From Actinobacillus capsulatus DSM 19761 (GTDB taxonomy: Bacteria > Pseudomonadota > Gammaproteobacteria > Enterobacterales > Pasteurellaceae): a DNA stretch of 64,000 nucleotides. Where the stretch lies: assembly GCF_000374285.1 (NCBI RefSeq), contig NZ_KB893931.1, forward strand, positions 182,873 to 246,872, in the 5' to 3' direction. Positions within the stretch are counted from its first letter, which is position 1. The number at the start of each line of letters is the position of its first letter. This document shows, piece after piece, positions 37,486 to 46,009 of the stretch. The notes under the pieces are model-generated. The model saw nothing but the letters and a program-made list of their open reading frames with translations, was not told where the DNA came from and did not search any database. A program made the position numbers and the translations under genes.

Positions 37486-37549
37486 GGATTGGGCAAGTTT
37501 ATTGTTTCAGGTCAGCTAGAAATAAAAAATGATAGGATTAGGCAAGTTT
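37486..37549. promoter_or_regulatory. Two GGATTRGGCAAGTTT words, likely AraC operators
   Basis: GGATTGGGCAAGTTT (37486-37500) and GGATTAGGCAAGTTT (37535-37549) lie in the spacer between the AraC gene and the dehydrogenase. The core RGGCAA is shared with the pairs at 41971/41992 and 47061/47082. Confidence 0.6.
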
Positions 37550-37635
37550 TTTATAAAATCAATCTACCGTTATTTGGCAGTCAATCTTTAAAATAATGAC
37601 TTATTTTTCAAGCCATTTTGATTTTGGAGTATCTT

Positions 37636-38409
37636 ATGCAGAACAAATACATTGTGATTACAGGTGCAAGTGCCGGCATTGGCGAGGCAAGCGCTAAATT
37701 ATTTGCCTCAAAAGGCAAAAATTTGATTTTGGTGGCACGCCGTGAAAATCAGTTGAACGAAATCAAAGCCAACATTTTGGCGGATTTTCCCCATATTGAT
37801 GTAGTCGTTAAGCCTTTTGATTTGAGCCAAATTGAAGAATTGCCCAAATTGTATCAAGACTTGACCCAATACCCGATTGAAACTTGGATTAACAACGCAG
37901 GTTTCGGCATTTTGGAAACGGTAAAAGAACACGATATCAGCCGCGTTTTGAGTATGATTAAACTCAATGTCGAGGCTCTGACCGTGTTGTCCATTTTGTT
38001 TGTCAAAGATTTTGCTGATGTGGACGGGGCAAAGCTCATCAACATTTCATCGGGTGCAGGCTACAACCTTGCTCCGCTTGCGACCTCTTATTGTGCGACA
38101 AAATATTTTGTCAGTGCATTTAGCGAGGGCTTGGCTCACGAAATGGCAATGACAGGGGCAAAATTGCAAGTCAAAGTGCTTGCCCCAGCCAGCACCAAAA
38201 CCGATTTTGCCAAAACTGCGATGCAGGACGAAACCGTTACCTATGGCGATGACAGCATTTATTTCAGTAAATTTAATACCGCCGAAGAGATGGCAGACTT
38301 TTTGTACCAGCTCTATGCCAGCGACAAGGTGGTGGGCTTGGTCGATCACGAACAATTCACATTGAGTTTGCTTGACCCGCAATTCAATCATTTGTATCAC
38401 CTAGCCTAA
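37636..38409 (+). CDS. Short-chain dehydrogenase/reductase
   Basis: The ATG at 37636 follows TTGGAG (257 residues). Classical SDR features are the nucleotide-binding TGASAGIGEASA, the NNAG motif in WINNAGFGIL, the catalytic Ser in INISSGAGY, and Tyr-x3-Lys in YCATKYFVSA. It resembles the DltE/YqjQ-like SDRs with a short C-terminal tail. It uses NAD(P)H in the cytosol; substrate unknown. It is controlled most probably by the divergent AraC regulator, and ends at an uptake-word hairpin. Confidence 0.9.
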   Translation: MQNKYIVITGASAGIGEASAKLFASKGKNLILVARRENQLNEIKANILADFPHIDVVVKPFDLSQIEELPKLYQDLTQYPIETWINNAGFGILETVKEHDISRVLSMIKLNVEALTVLSILFVKDFADVDGAKLINISSGAGYNLAPLATSYCATKYFVSAFSEGLAHEMAMTGAKLQVKVLAPASTKTDFAKTAMQDETVTYGDDSIYFSKFNTAEEMADFLYQLYASDKVVGLVDHEQFTLSLLDPQFNHLYHLA

Positions 38410-38427
38410 GGCTTACAAAGTTATTAT

Positions 38428-38477
38428 AAAAACACCGCTTGGATTGCATTTTAAAACAAAACAAGCGGTGTTTTTTT
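38428..38477. terminator. ACAAGCGGT-pair hairpin terminator
   Basis: AAAAACACCGCTTG (38428-38441) pairs with CAAGCGGTGTTTTTTT near 38462-38477. It is the same element as the composite terminators but without a DUS; TCTAAATTTTGCAAAATA follows. Confidence 0.8.
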
Positions 38478-38516
38478 ATCTAAATTTTGCAAAATAAACT
38501 TTTAAGAGTATTAACT

Positions 38517-39245
38517 ATGAAACCTTATCATCTTTATTGTCATATGACCACATCTATTGACGGCAAAGTCAGTGGCAATTATTTAAACAATCCGCAATGC
38601 GAACCTTATATCGCCGATTATTATGAATTATTTGATATTTATTTCAAACAAATGAAAAATGGCATTACAGGACGCGTGTCGGTTGATGAAAATTTTACTC
38701 ATTATCATAAGGTAAATACCGATGAATTTAAGGGAAAAACCATTACACGAGATGATTATATTGTGCCATTTGATAAAGAGACGACCTTTTTTATCGTATT
38801 GGATACCGATGGAAAATTGGGCTGGACAAAAGACAATATCGCCCAAATGAAAATTCAGTACCCCACTTTAAAAAACAGCCACATTGTCAGCATATTAAGC
38901 GAAACGGTTGCCGATGATTATTTGCTTTATTTACAAAATATCGGTGTATCGTATCTTTTTGCAGGAAACAGACCCCTAGATTTGGTGCTGATGTTGGATA
39001 AATTACATCAAAAATTAGGCTTAAATGAAATATTATTAACAGGTGGCGGTACTATCAACGGCAGTTTTATGCAGGCAGGCTTAATTGATACCATTATTTT
39101 GGTGCAAACACCTTTGGTAGAAAGCAATGCCAACAGCATTTCTTTATTTCAATCCGATCAAAATAATGTTTTACCGCGTTATGAATTATCCAAATACGAT
39201 GTATTAAAAAGCGGTGCATTGCATTTGATTTATCAAAAAGTTTAA
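38517..39245 (+). CDS. RibD_C / dihydrofolate-reductase-like protein
   Basis: A 242-residue protein starting at the ATG at 38517. The N-terminus PYHLYCHMTTSIDGKVSG and the later LLTGGGTINGSFMQAGLIDTIILVQTPLV are hallmarks of the RibD C-terminal/DHFR-like reductase fold, in which NADPH binds to the Gly-rich turn. Stand-alone members are annotated as dihydrofolate-reductase-family proteins of uncertain substrate. It follows the dehydrogenase after a terminator, and composition is AT-richer than the neighbours. No regulator is adjacent. Confidence 0.85.
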   Translation: MKPYHLYCHMTTSIDGKVSGNYLNNPQCEPYIADYYELFDIYFKQMKNGITGRVSVDENFTHYHKVNTDEFKGKTITRDDYIVPFDKETTFFIVLDTDGKLGWTKDNIAQMKIQYPTLKNSHIVSILSETVADDYLLYLQNIGVSYLFAGNRPLDLVLMLDKLHQKLGLNEILLTGGGTINGSFMQAGLIDTIILVQTPLVESNANSISLFQSDQNNVLPRYELSKYDVLKSGALHLIYQKV

Positions 39246-39247
39246 TG

Positions 39248-39332
39248 AAAAGCCACTTGGATTTGTTTTTTTAAACAGCCAAGCGGTGTTTTTCTTTTCA
39301 AATTTTGCAAAGTGGTTTTCAGGCAGCCTGAA
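39248..39332. terminator. Composite terminator, imperfect hairpin plus DUS
   Basis: AAAAGCCACTTGG and CCAAGCGGTGTTTTT form an imperfect stem; AAATTTTGCAAAGTGGTTTTC and AGGCAGCCTGAA (39321-39332) follow. Confidence 0.7.
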
Positions 39333-39373
39333 AATCCATTTTCCAAAACCAAAAATCAGTATTCCCAAAATTA

Positions 39374-39405
39374 CCATTCTTTTCAAATTTCTTAAATGTT
39401 ATAAT
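39374..39405 (+). promoter_or_regulatory. Promoter with CCATTCTTTT box
   Basis: CCATTCTTTT (39374-39383), 16 nt, TATAAT (39400-39405): the same design and spacing as the nitroreductase promoter at 34700-34731. Confidence 0.6.
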
Positions 39406-39437
39406 AATCCTATTATCAATAAGCACAAGAGATGGTT

Positions 39438-40367
39438 ATGAAAACCCAAGCAATTATTTTAACACAATATGGCGAACCCAATCATTTTGCCCAAAGTGAA
39501 ATCCAGTTGCCTGATTTAAAAGACAATGAAGTATTGGTAGCGGTCAGAGCCACTTCCTATAATCCAGCTGACAAATGGTTACGCACAGGAGCATTGCAGG
39601 AATTTTATCCTTTTGAAATGCCGATTGTGTTGGGTTGGGATATGGCTGGTGTGGTGGTGGCGACAGGCAGTCAAGTCAAAGATTTTGGTGTGGGAGATGA
39701 AGTGTCTGCCAGAGTGCCTACCCAAAGATTTGGCTCGTATGCCCACAATGTGATCGTGCCGTCTGATGTGTTGGCGAAAAAACCGTCTGCCGTGTCATTT
39801 GAGCAGGCATCTGCGGTGGCGATGGTGGGGGTTACGGCTTATCAAGCAATGGATTTTGCCCAAATTCAGCCAAATAGCAGGGTTTTGATACACGGTGGTG
39901 CAGGTAGTGTCGGCTCGCTACTGGTGCAATTTGCCAAAGCACAAGGGGCATTTGTTGTTACAACTGCCAGCACCGATGACATTGCCAAAGTTAAAGCATT
40001 GGGAGCGGGAGAAGTTATTGATTATAAAAAACAAGATTTTAAAAATATTGATTTGGTTGATGTAGTTATTGACACGGTGGGTGCTCAAACGCTAGCTGAC
40101 AGTTTAATGGTGGTCAAACAAGGTGGACTGCTGATGTCGGTTGCCGAAAACATCAGTGAAACACTTCAACAACAAGCCGACAGCAAGCAAGTTCGCACGC
40201 ATTTTGTCTTAGCACAAAACAATGCCGAACAATTACAAACTATATTAAATCAACTTGCCGAGCAAAAATTGCAATTCAATCCTACGCAAATTCTACCTTT
40301 GACCTGTGAAAATGTGATGAACACGCATTTAAATCCCAAAGGCAAAACCGTATTTGTGGTGGAGTGA
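39438..40367 (+). CDS. NADP-dependent quinone oxidoreductase-like enzyme (MDR superfamily)
   Basis: The start at 39438 gives 309 residues; an ATG six bases earlier is also possible. It is a zinc-free medium-chain reductase: YNPADKWLRTGAL, LGWDMAGVVVATGSQVKDFGVGDEV, then the Rossmann loop VLIHGGAGSVGSLLVQFAKAQGA and a C-terminal GKTVFVVE. Members reduce quinones or enones with NADPH. The promoter carries the same CCATTCTTTT box as the nitroreductase, which suggests a common regulator. It is convergent with the TetR gene. Confidence 0.9.
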   Translation: MKTQAIILTQYGEPNHFAQSEIQLPDLKDNEVLVAVRATSYNPADKWLRTGALQEFYPFEMPIVLGWDMAGVVVATGSQVKDFGVGDEVSARVPTQRFGSYAHNVIVPSDVLAKKPSAVSFEQASAVAMVGVTAYQAMDFAQIQPNSRVLIHGGAGSVGSLLVQFAKAQGAFVVTTASTDDIAKVKALGAGEVIDYKKQDFKNIDLVDVVIDTVGAQTLADSLMVVKQGGLLMSVAENISETLQQQADSKQVRTHFVLAQNNAEQLQTILNQLAEQKLQFNPTQILPLTCENVMNTHLNPKGKTVFVVE

Positions 40368-40376
40368 TTGGGTTTA

Positions 40377-40451
40377 ATAAAACACCGTTTATAGAAATAT
40401 AAGCGGTGTTTTTGTTTACAAAGCATGCAAAACATTTTCAGGCTGCCTGAA
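40377..40451. terminator. Composite terminator: ATAAGCGGT-type hairpin plus DUS
   Basis: AATAAAACACCGTTTAT and ATAAGCGGTGTTTTTGTT form the stem (about 40377-40415); GCATGCAAAAC and AGGCTGCCTGAA (40440-40451) follow, ending at the TetR stop. Confidence 0.7.
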
Positions 40452-40454
40452 AAG

Positions 40455-41015
40455 CTATTTTTTCATCAATTCAATGATTTGTTCATATTGCTTAAAAAGC
40501 GTTTTCATTTGCAATCTTTCCCCTTTTTCTAATTGATATTTCAAGGTATTCAACAGCATTACCGCAAACAGATAGGCTTGAAACTGCCATTCGCTTTCAT
40601 CGCTTTTGGGATAATGATTTTTGGCGTGGGCAATAAAAGTGCGTTCGGCCATTTGGTGCATATCGTCCCATAAATGATGACGGCGTGTTTTGATTTTCCA
40701 AAGTGCCAGTAACAAATCCCGTTCATTAAAATAGAAATCGCTCGCTTTTTGAAAAAACGGCACTAATTCTGGCGCGGTTAAGCGCTCTTGTTGCAAGGCG
40801 GCAAAATTGTTTTTAAAGGTTTTAATCATTTCGCCTGCCAAATCGCTTTTGCCCGAGTAATACTTGTAGAAAGTCGCACGGTTTACCATTGCTTTGTACA
40901 CAATGTCTTGCACGGTAATTTTGTCAAATGCTTGATTTTTCAATAAGTCTATCAAAGCGTTTCTGATGAGTTTGTGAGTGCGGACAACCCTCAAATCCTG
41001 TTTTTCATACGGCAT
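40455..41015 (-). CDS. TetR-family transcriptional regulator
   Basis: A 186-residue regulator. The HTH is LIDLLKNQAFDKITVQDIVYKAMVNRATFYKYYSGKSDL, typical of TetR. The ligand domain is short and contains FYFNERDLLLALWKIKTRR. It is divergent from the HXXEE membrane protein gene. A perfect 22-bp palindrome lies 31 nt upstream of its start, the expected operator for autorepression and control of the neighbour. Confidence 0.9.
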   Translation of the reverse strand: MPYEKQDLRVVRTHKLIRNALIDLLKNQAFDKITVQDIVYKAMVNRATFYKYYSGKSDLAGEMIKTFKNNFAALQQERLTAPELVPFFQKASDFYFNERDLLLALWKIKTRRHHLWDDMHQMAERTFIAHAKNHYPKSDESEWQFQAYLFAVMLLNTLKYQLEKGERLQMKTLFKQYEQIIELMKK

Positions 41016-41046
41016 AACGATTTTGCTCCCAAATGCTTATTTAACA

Positions 41047-41068
41047 ATACAAATTTTAAAATTTGTAT
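41047..41068. promoter_or_regulatory. Perfect 22-bp palindrome, candidate TetR operator
   Basis: ATACAAATTTT followed by AAAATTTGTAT, with no spacer. A second half (ATACAAATTTG, from about 41148) lies in the leader of the HXXEE gene. Confidence 0.75.
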
Positions 41069-41169
41069 GCTTATCATAGCAGAACTCAGTAATTTTGATG
41101 GTATTTTTTATCAATTAACTCGCTATAATTTCGTCCATATTGAGTGATACAAATTTGAAAGAGGTAAAA

Positions 41170-41871
41170 ATGCTTGATTTATTTTTTTACAACTGGGCTT
41201 GGATTGGTTTGGGCGGGGCGATAGCACTTGGTGCATTGCTGTTCGGTACGGATATGATGCGAACCGATTTATCGGTGTCCCGCTTTTATGATCGTTATTG
41301 GCTCGGCTGGCTGGGCGGTATCATTTACCTGCCACATAATTTTGAGGAATACGGTATCAATATGCTAGGTCAAACCTATGGTTTTGCCAATGAAATGAAA
41401 CAATTAAGCCAAACGAACATTAACGATTGGCTGATTGTGGCGACAAATTTACCTTTATTTTGGATTGTTGCCCCACTTGCAGGCTATTTGGCTTGGAAAA
41501 AACGCCTGTATGTGATGCCTGTGGGAATGGCTGGTTTTGTTTTGATGAACGCAATGGTGCATACCGTCAGTGCAATCTCCGCAGGTGGGTATAATTCTGG
41601 ACTGCTCACAAGCTGGCTATTATTTGTGCCTTATGGTTTATGGTGCTTTTATGCCTCTTTGCAATCAGGCAAGCGAGCGTTTGCTATCACGACCGTCATC
41701 AGCGTGGCAGTGATCTATCATATTTTGTTGATGGTAGTGGCGATTGGAGGCTATGTTAAAGGGATAATCGGCACTTTACCTGCTGGTTTGATCGTCATTT
41801 TCGGGGCGTGGCTGTGTTTGTTTGTCTGGTACAAAGCAGAAAAATTTGCCAGACCAGCCAACTTTAAATAA
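41170..41871 (+). CDS. HXXEE-domain membrane protein
   Basis: The ATG at 41170 follows GAGG (233 residues). About six membrane helices are visible. The motif H-N-F-E-E (YLPHNFEEYGIN) near residue 60 is that of the HXXEE family, thought to be a metal-binding membrane enzyme or channel of unknown function. Further polar residues (HTVSAISAGGYNSGL) lie in a middle helix. It sits in the inner membrane under likely control of the divergent TetR regulator. The function is not known. Confidence 0.75.
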   Translation: MLDLFFYNWAWIGLGGAIALGALLFGTDMMRTDLSVSRFYDRYWLGWLGGIIYLPHNFEEYGINMLGQTYGFANEMKQLSQTNINDWLIVATNLPLFWIVAPLAGYLAWKKRLYVMPVGMAGFVLMNAMVHTVSAISAGGYNSGLLTSWLLFVPYGLWCFYASLQSGKRAFAITTVISVAVIYHILLMVVAIGGYVKGIIGTLPAGLIVIFGAWLCLFVWYKAEKFARPANFK

Positions 41872-41884
41872 GAACATTATGTAG

Positions 41885-41956
41885 AACACCGCTTGTCGCC
41901 ATACAAGCGGTGTTTTTCTTTTCAAATTTTACAAAGTGGTTTTCAGGCTGCCTGAA
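41885..41956. terminator. Composite terminator: ACAAGCGGT hairpin plus DUS
   Basis: AACACCGCTTGT (41885-41896) and ACAAGCGGTGTT (41903-41914) are a perfect stem; AAATTTTACAAAGTGGTTTTC and AGGCTGCCTGAA (41945-41956) follow. Confidence 0.85.
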
Positions 41957-41965
41957 AAAATTATC

Positions 41966-41998
41966 CAATCAGGCAAGTTTTCAATCAAATTAGGCAAA
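41966..41998. promoter_or_regulatory. AGGCAA direct repeats, 21-bp spacing, candidate AraC operator
   Basis: CAATCAGGCAAGTTTTC and AAATTAGGCAAATAA have their AGGCAA cores at 41971 and 41992, 21 bp apart, which places them on the same helix face. They lie about 70 nt upstream of the metallo-hydrolase start. The same pair and spacing recur at 47061/47082. Confidence 0.65.
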
Positions 41999-42058
41999 TA
42001 AATCCTATCAAAAAATGCTACCATACCGCCCTTATATTTAACTGGATAACAATGAAAA

Positions 42059-43150
42059 ATGCTAATGCTCTTTTTACTCATCATCGGTATTTTGGTGCTT
42101 ATTGTGGTCGCCTATCTGCAATTACCTGTTTTTGGAGCAAACCCTCTCGGTGAACGGCTGGCACGCATTCAAAAGTCGCCCAATTACCAAAATGGCAAAT
42201 TTCAAAATCTCTCTGATACCCCTATGCTCACGAGCGACAAAAGCGTGATTCGAGCAACCTTTGATATGCTCTTCGGTGCCGACAAGCGGGTCAAACCCCG
42301 CTCGTTTATACCGTCCGTTAAAACCGATTTAAACACTTTGCCCAAAGACCAAGATTATTTTGTTTGGTTTGGGCATTCGTCTTATCTACTCAATATCAAC
42401 AGCAAAACCTTTTTGATTGACCCCGTGTTGGTATCGGCAACGCCCCTACCTTTTGGCGGAAAGGCTTTTAAGGGGGCGGATATTTATCAGCCTTCGGATA
42501 TTCCCAGCGTGGATTATTTGATTATCAGCCACGACCACTATGACCATTTGGATTATGACACCATTAAAATCATCAAAGATAGGATTGGGCAAGTGGTGAC
42601 AGGGCTAGGCAATGGGTCGCATTTTGAACGCTGGGGATTTTCGCCTAATCAACTGATTGAATTAGATTGGTATCAAGACATCACTTTGGACGATTTAACC
42701 ATTACCGCTTTGCCCACTCGCCATTCGTCAGGGCGTGCCTTAAAACAAAATCAAACACTGTGGGCTTCGTTTATGGTGCAAACTGGCAGTAAAACGGTTT
42801 ATGTGGGTGGCGACAGTGGTTATGATGTATTTTTTAAAGAAATTGCCCATCAATTTCCCCGTATTGATGTAGCGATTATGGAAAATGGACAATATGATAA
42901 GGATTGGGCAAACATTCATTTTCTGCCCGATGATTTAGTTAAAGCGGTAAAAGATTTAAATCCTCAAAAACTGGTGGCGGTGCATAACAGTAAATTTGTC
43001 CTTGCCAAGCACGCGTGGGACGAGCCGATGAGACGGTTAAGCCAATCTGCCGAACAAGAAAACTTGCCGTTACTTACCCCAAAAATCGGCGAAGTGTTCT
43101 ACCTTGATGATCACCCTCAATTTGAAAAATGGTGGGAAGGGGTGGAATAG
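42059..43150 (+). CDS. MBL-fold metallo-hydrolase (UlaG/NAPE-PLD-like) with N-terminal membrane anchor
   Basis: A 363-residue protein. An N-terminal hydrophobic segment (LFLLIIGILVLIVVAYL) suggests export or membrane anchoring. The metallo-beta-lactamase metal motif is SHDHYDHLD (about 160); others are TRHSSGR and GGDSGYD, and a final AVHNSKF His. This is the phospholipase-D-like/lactonase group. There is no clear ribosome site; the ATG at 42052 is out of frame, and one A fewer in its A5 run would give a longer start beginning MKMLML. The likely regulator is AraC-type, through the repeats at 41971/41992. Confidence 0.85.
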   Translation: MLMLFLLIIGILVLIVVAYLQLPVFGANPLGERLARIQKSPNYQNGKFQNLSDTPMLTSDKSVIRATFDMLFGADKRVKPRSFIPSVKTDLNTLPKDQDYFVWFGHSSYLLNINSKTFLIDPVLVSATPLPFGGKAFKGADIYQPSDIPSVDYLIISHDHYDHLDYDTIKIIKDRIGQVVTGLGNGSHFERWGFSPNQLIELDWYQDITLDDLTITALPTRHSSGRALKQNQTLWASFMVQTGSKTVYVGGDSGYDVFFKEIAHQFPRIDVAIMENGQYDKDWANIHFLPDDLVKAVKDLNPQKLVAVHNSKFVLAKHAWDEPMRRLSQSAEQENLPLLTPKIGEVFYLDDHPQFEKWWEGVE

Positions 43151-43156
43151 CAAATC

Positions 43157-43232
43157 AAAACACCGCTTGGATTTCGGTTCAAGCGGTGTTTTTTTATCTA
43201 AATTTTGCAAAGTGGTTTTCAGGCCGTCTGAA
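43157..43232. terminator. Composite terminator: ACAAGCGGT-type hairpin plus DUS
   Basis: AAAACACCGCTTG and CAAGCGGTGTTTTTTT form the stem (43157-43195); TCTAAATTTTGCAAAGTGG and AGGCCGTCTGAA (43221-43232, a DUS of another Neisseria dialect) follow. Confidence 0.8.
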
Positions 43233-43283
43233 AACCATTTTCATTTATGCTAAAATCCCCTTTATTTTCCGGAGGATAAACCA

Positions 43284-44648
43284 ATGAAAAAACTGATTTT
43301 AACCACCGCTCTTTTGGCGGCCTTAACCGCTTGCCAAACGCCAGTCGCCACAGGTAACACAGAAGCACAGCCGACCGTTTGGGATAGGGAGTTGTACGGC
43401 GGTGCGGACAAATCCTACGACACCGGGCTTTTGGCACAGCGTGAAATGTTGGCGGCAAAATTCCAACAGCTTGAATTTAAAGATTTGAAAACAGGCAAAA
43501 CGCTTGCCTACAATTTATTTACGCCCAAAAATCTTGACCCGAACAAAAAATATCCATTGGTGCTGTTTATGGCAGACGCAAGCACAGCCGGCAAGGGTAT
43601 CAAAGCGCCGTTAATGCAGGGTTGGGGCGGTATTATTTGGGCAACCGATGAGAGCCAAGCCAAAAATCCTGCGTTTGTGCTGGTGCCTGCATTCAGCGAA
43701 AAGGCGGTTTATGATGATTGGACGACCCGCCCCGAAGTGGCGATGACTTTGGATTTAGTCAAAAAAACGCTAGCCGATTATCCTATTGATGCCAATCGGG
43801 TTTATACCACAGGACAATCTATGGGCGGTATGATTTCCTTTTATTTCAACAGTATAGAGCCTGATTTATTTGCAGCTTCTTATTTTGTCGGCTCAAAATG
43901 GGATATCAATGTGTTAAAACCGCTTGAAAAAAACAAATGGATTTTTACGCTTGCTGATGGCGATTTGGGTGCGGTAAAAACTTATCGCGAATTGACCCAA
44001 ATGCTGAACGCCGACAAAGTGGTGTTTGAACAGATAAATTTATCGGCAAAACTGCCGCAAAATGAGCAAAATGCCCAAGTGTCGGCACTGCTTGCCAAAG
44101 GCAGCCCGATTAACATCGTTTATTTTGACAAAGGCACTGTGCTGCCTGCTAATAATACGGAGAGCAAAGGCGGCGAGCATATGTACTCCTTTGATTATGC
44201 TTACAAACTTTCCCCTGCACGCGAGTGGCTTTTGATGCAGAGCAAGGCCGCCAAAGATGTGATGACCGCCGATAAATTTCAGGCAGGTCAATTACTCAAT
44301 CAAGCGGTTGCTTTTTATGATAAAAGAGATTTTCAGGCTGCCTTAAATGCATTTTACCAAGCGGATAAAGCAGGCCATTTCAAAGCCAAACGCTACATCG
44401 GCTTGATGTATTTAAACGGCGAGGGTGTGGCAAAAGATGAAAGGCAAGCCTTTGCCTATTTCAAACAAGCCGGTGAAAATGGCGACATCACTTCGCAATA
44501 TTGGTTGGGCTACTGCTATGAAAATGGTATTGGAACAAAATCGGATTTAAATCAAGCGATTGCGTGGTATAAAAAATCTGCCCAAAGGGGCGACCACATC
44601 AGCCAGCCTGCGATGGATGCATTGAAAAGATTGAATGTTTCATTTTAA
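43284..44648 (+). CDS. Lipoprotein esterase/peptidase with C-terminal Sel1-like repeats
   Basis: A 454-residue protein after an AGGA ribosome site. The lipobox LTAC (LLAALTACQT) marks a lipoprotein with Cys near residue 17. The central alpha/beta hydrolase is of the esterase/prolyl-oligopeptidase kind: TPKNLDPNKKYPLVLFMADAS, the elbow GQSMGGMIS, and GGEHMYSFDYAY with the His. The last 110 residues are Sel1/TPR-like (AKRYIGLMYLNGEGVAKDERQAFAYFKQAGENGD and SQYWLGYCYENGIGTKSDLNQAI), a protein-binding scaffold. A paralogue without the repeats lies at 45038; together with the small lipoprotein they form a three-gene cluster. The substrate is unknown. Confidence 0.85.
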   Translation: MKKLILTTALLAALTACQTPVATGNTEAQPTVWDRELYGGADKSYDTGLLAQREMLAAKFQQLEFKDLKTGKTLAYNLFTPKNLDPNKKYPLVLFMADASTAGKGIKAPLMQGWGGIIWATDESQAKNPAFVLVPAFSEKAVYDDWTTRPEVAMTLDLVKKTLADYPIDANRVYTTGQSMGGMISFYFNSIEPDLFAASYFVGSKWDINVLKPLEKNKWIFTLADGDLGAVKTYRELTQMLNADKVVFEQINLSAKLPQNEQNAQVSALLAKGSPINIVYFDKGTVLPANNTESKGGEHMYSFDYAYKLSPAREWLLMQSKAAKDVMTADKFQAGQLLNQAVAFYDKRDFQAALNAFYQADKAGHFKAKRYIGLMYLNGEGVAKDERQAFAYFKQAGENGDITSQYWLGYCYENGIGTKSDLNQAIAWYKKSAQRGDHISQPAMDALKRLNVSF

Positions 44649-44675
44649 ATTTGTTTGATTTTAGAGATCTTTTAA

Positions 44676-44999
44676 ATGAAAAAATCCTTATTTTTGTTGG
44701 CAATATGTGGTGTATTTTTGACCGCATGCCAATCACAAAACCCTGATTTAAACGGCGCACGCATGGACATTTACAAAAGCGATGAATCGGTGCAGTGTGG
44801 TGGCGAAGGCATTTCGCCCGGGCAAATGAAAAAACAGTTGCAAAATATTGCGGTTTATCAAATGCGTAAGGGGCAGCTTAATCGTGTTTATCCTGCCGTG
44901 TGCGGCGGTGCTACGGGCAGCGTCAATATCTATACGATTGATACAAAAGATTGGGCGCAGGCACAAAAACGGGGTTTTAACGTATTATCTGAACAGTAA
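44676..44999 (+). CDS. Small lipoprotein of unknown function
   Basis: A 107-residue protein with a lipobox LTAC (FLTACQSQ). The leader MKKSLFLLAICGVFLTACQ is almost the same as that of the next gene, so one was copied from the other, while the mature parts differ. The mature part has two further Cys (SVQCGGEG and PAVCGGAT) that could form a disulfide. No family was recognised. It lies between two paralogous lipoprotein esterases, 27 nt after the first and 38 nt before the second, and is likely co-transcribed and envelope-located. Confidence 0.8.
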   Translation: MKKSLFLLAICGVFLTACQSQNPDLNGARMDIYKSDESVQCGGEGISPGQMKKQLQNIAVYQMRKGQLNRVYPAVCGGATGSVNIYTIDTKDWAQAQKRGFNVLSEQ

Positions 45000-45037
45000 A
45001 TTGACATATTCATTCCATTAATTTAGGAGAACTTTAT

Positions 45038-46009
45038 ATGAAAAAATCGTTGATGACATTAGCAATTTGCGGTGTATTTTTAACCGCTTGCCAAACCGCA
45101 CCGCAAAGCAATCAGCCAACGCAAACCGTCAGCCAGACCAATCCTGCGTGGGATACGCAATATGGCGGTGCCGACAAATCTTACGACAGCGAATTGCTGA
45201 AAATGCGTGAAATCATCGCCCCGCAATTCCAAGTGTTTGAATTTGTGGATAAATCGGGCGTGAAAATTACCTACAATCTCTACACGCCGAAAAATCTTGA
45301 CCCGAACAAAAAATATCCGCTGGTGATGTTTATTGCGGACGCGTCCACCGCCGGCAAAGGGGCGAAAGCACCGCTGATGCAGGGCTGGGGCGGCATTATT
45401 TGGGCGAGCGAAGAAAGCCAAGCCAAAAATCCGGCGTTTGTGCTGGTGCCTGCCTACGACACCAAAGCCACCAGCGATGATTGGCAAACCAGCGACCAAG
45501 TCAAAGTTACCCCGAATTTGGTGCGTGAAATCGCCAAAAAATACCCGATTGACAGCAAACGCCTCTACACCACGGGGCAATCTATGGGCGGTATGATTTC
45601 GTTTTATCTCAACAGCATTGAGCCGAATTTGTTTGCCGCTTCAATGTTTGTCGGCAGCCAGTGGGACATCAATGTGTTGCAACCTTTGACCCGTGCCAAA
45701 TTCATCTACACCGTCTCCGCCGCCGACCCGAAAGCTTCGGTCGGTATGAAAGAAGTGATTGGATTGATGAACAAAAACGGCGTGAAATATGCCGAAACCG
45801 AATTTTCCGCCAAACTGCCGCAAGCCGAGCAAAATCAAACGGTCGCCAAAATGTTGGCGGAAAACAAATCCGCCAACTTTATCCGCTTCACGCCAAACAC
45901 CGTTGTGCCACAAGGCAACACCCACAAAGGCGGCGAGCATATGTACTCGTTTGATTATGCCTATTTGCTAGCTCCTGCCCGCGAGTGGCTGTTTAAACAA
46001 AGCCGATAA
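45038..46009 (+). CDS. Lipoprotein esterase/peptidase, paralogue of 43284 without Sel1 repeats
   Basis: A 323-residue lipoprotein (lipobox LTACQT) after AGGAGA. The hydrolase body aligns along its length with the protein at 43284: NLDPNKKYPLVMFIADAST, LMQGWGGIIWA, GQSMGGMISFYLNS with the catalytic Ser, and GGEHMYSFDYAYLLAPAREWL with His. GC content is higher than in the first copy, so they diverged before being brought together. It is attached to the outer or inner membrane and acts in the envelope. An uptake-word pair (46022-46070) follows. Confidence 0.85.
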   Translation: MKKSLMTLAICGVFLTACQTAPQSNQPTQTVSQTNPAWDTQYGGADKSYDSELLKMREIIAPQFQVFEFVDKSGVKITYNLYTPKNLDPNKKYPLVMFIADASTAGKGAKAPLMQGWGGIIWASEESQAKNPAFVLVPAYDTKATSDDWQTSDQVKVTPNLVREIAKKYPIDSKRLYTTGQSMGGMISFYLNSIEPNLFAASMFVGSQWDINVLQPLTRAKFIYTVSAADPKASVGMKEVIGLMNKNGVKYAETEFSAKLPQAEQNQTVAKMLAENKSANFIRFTPNTVVPQGNTHKGGEHMYSFDYAYLLAPAREWLFKQSR

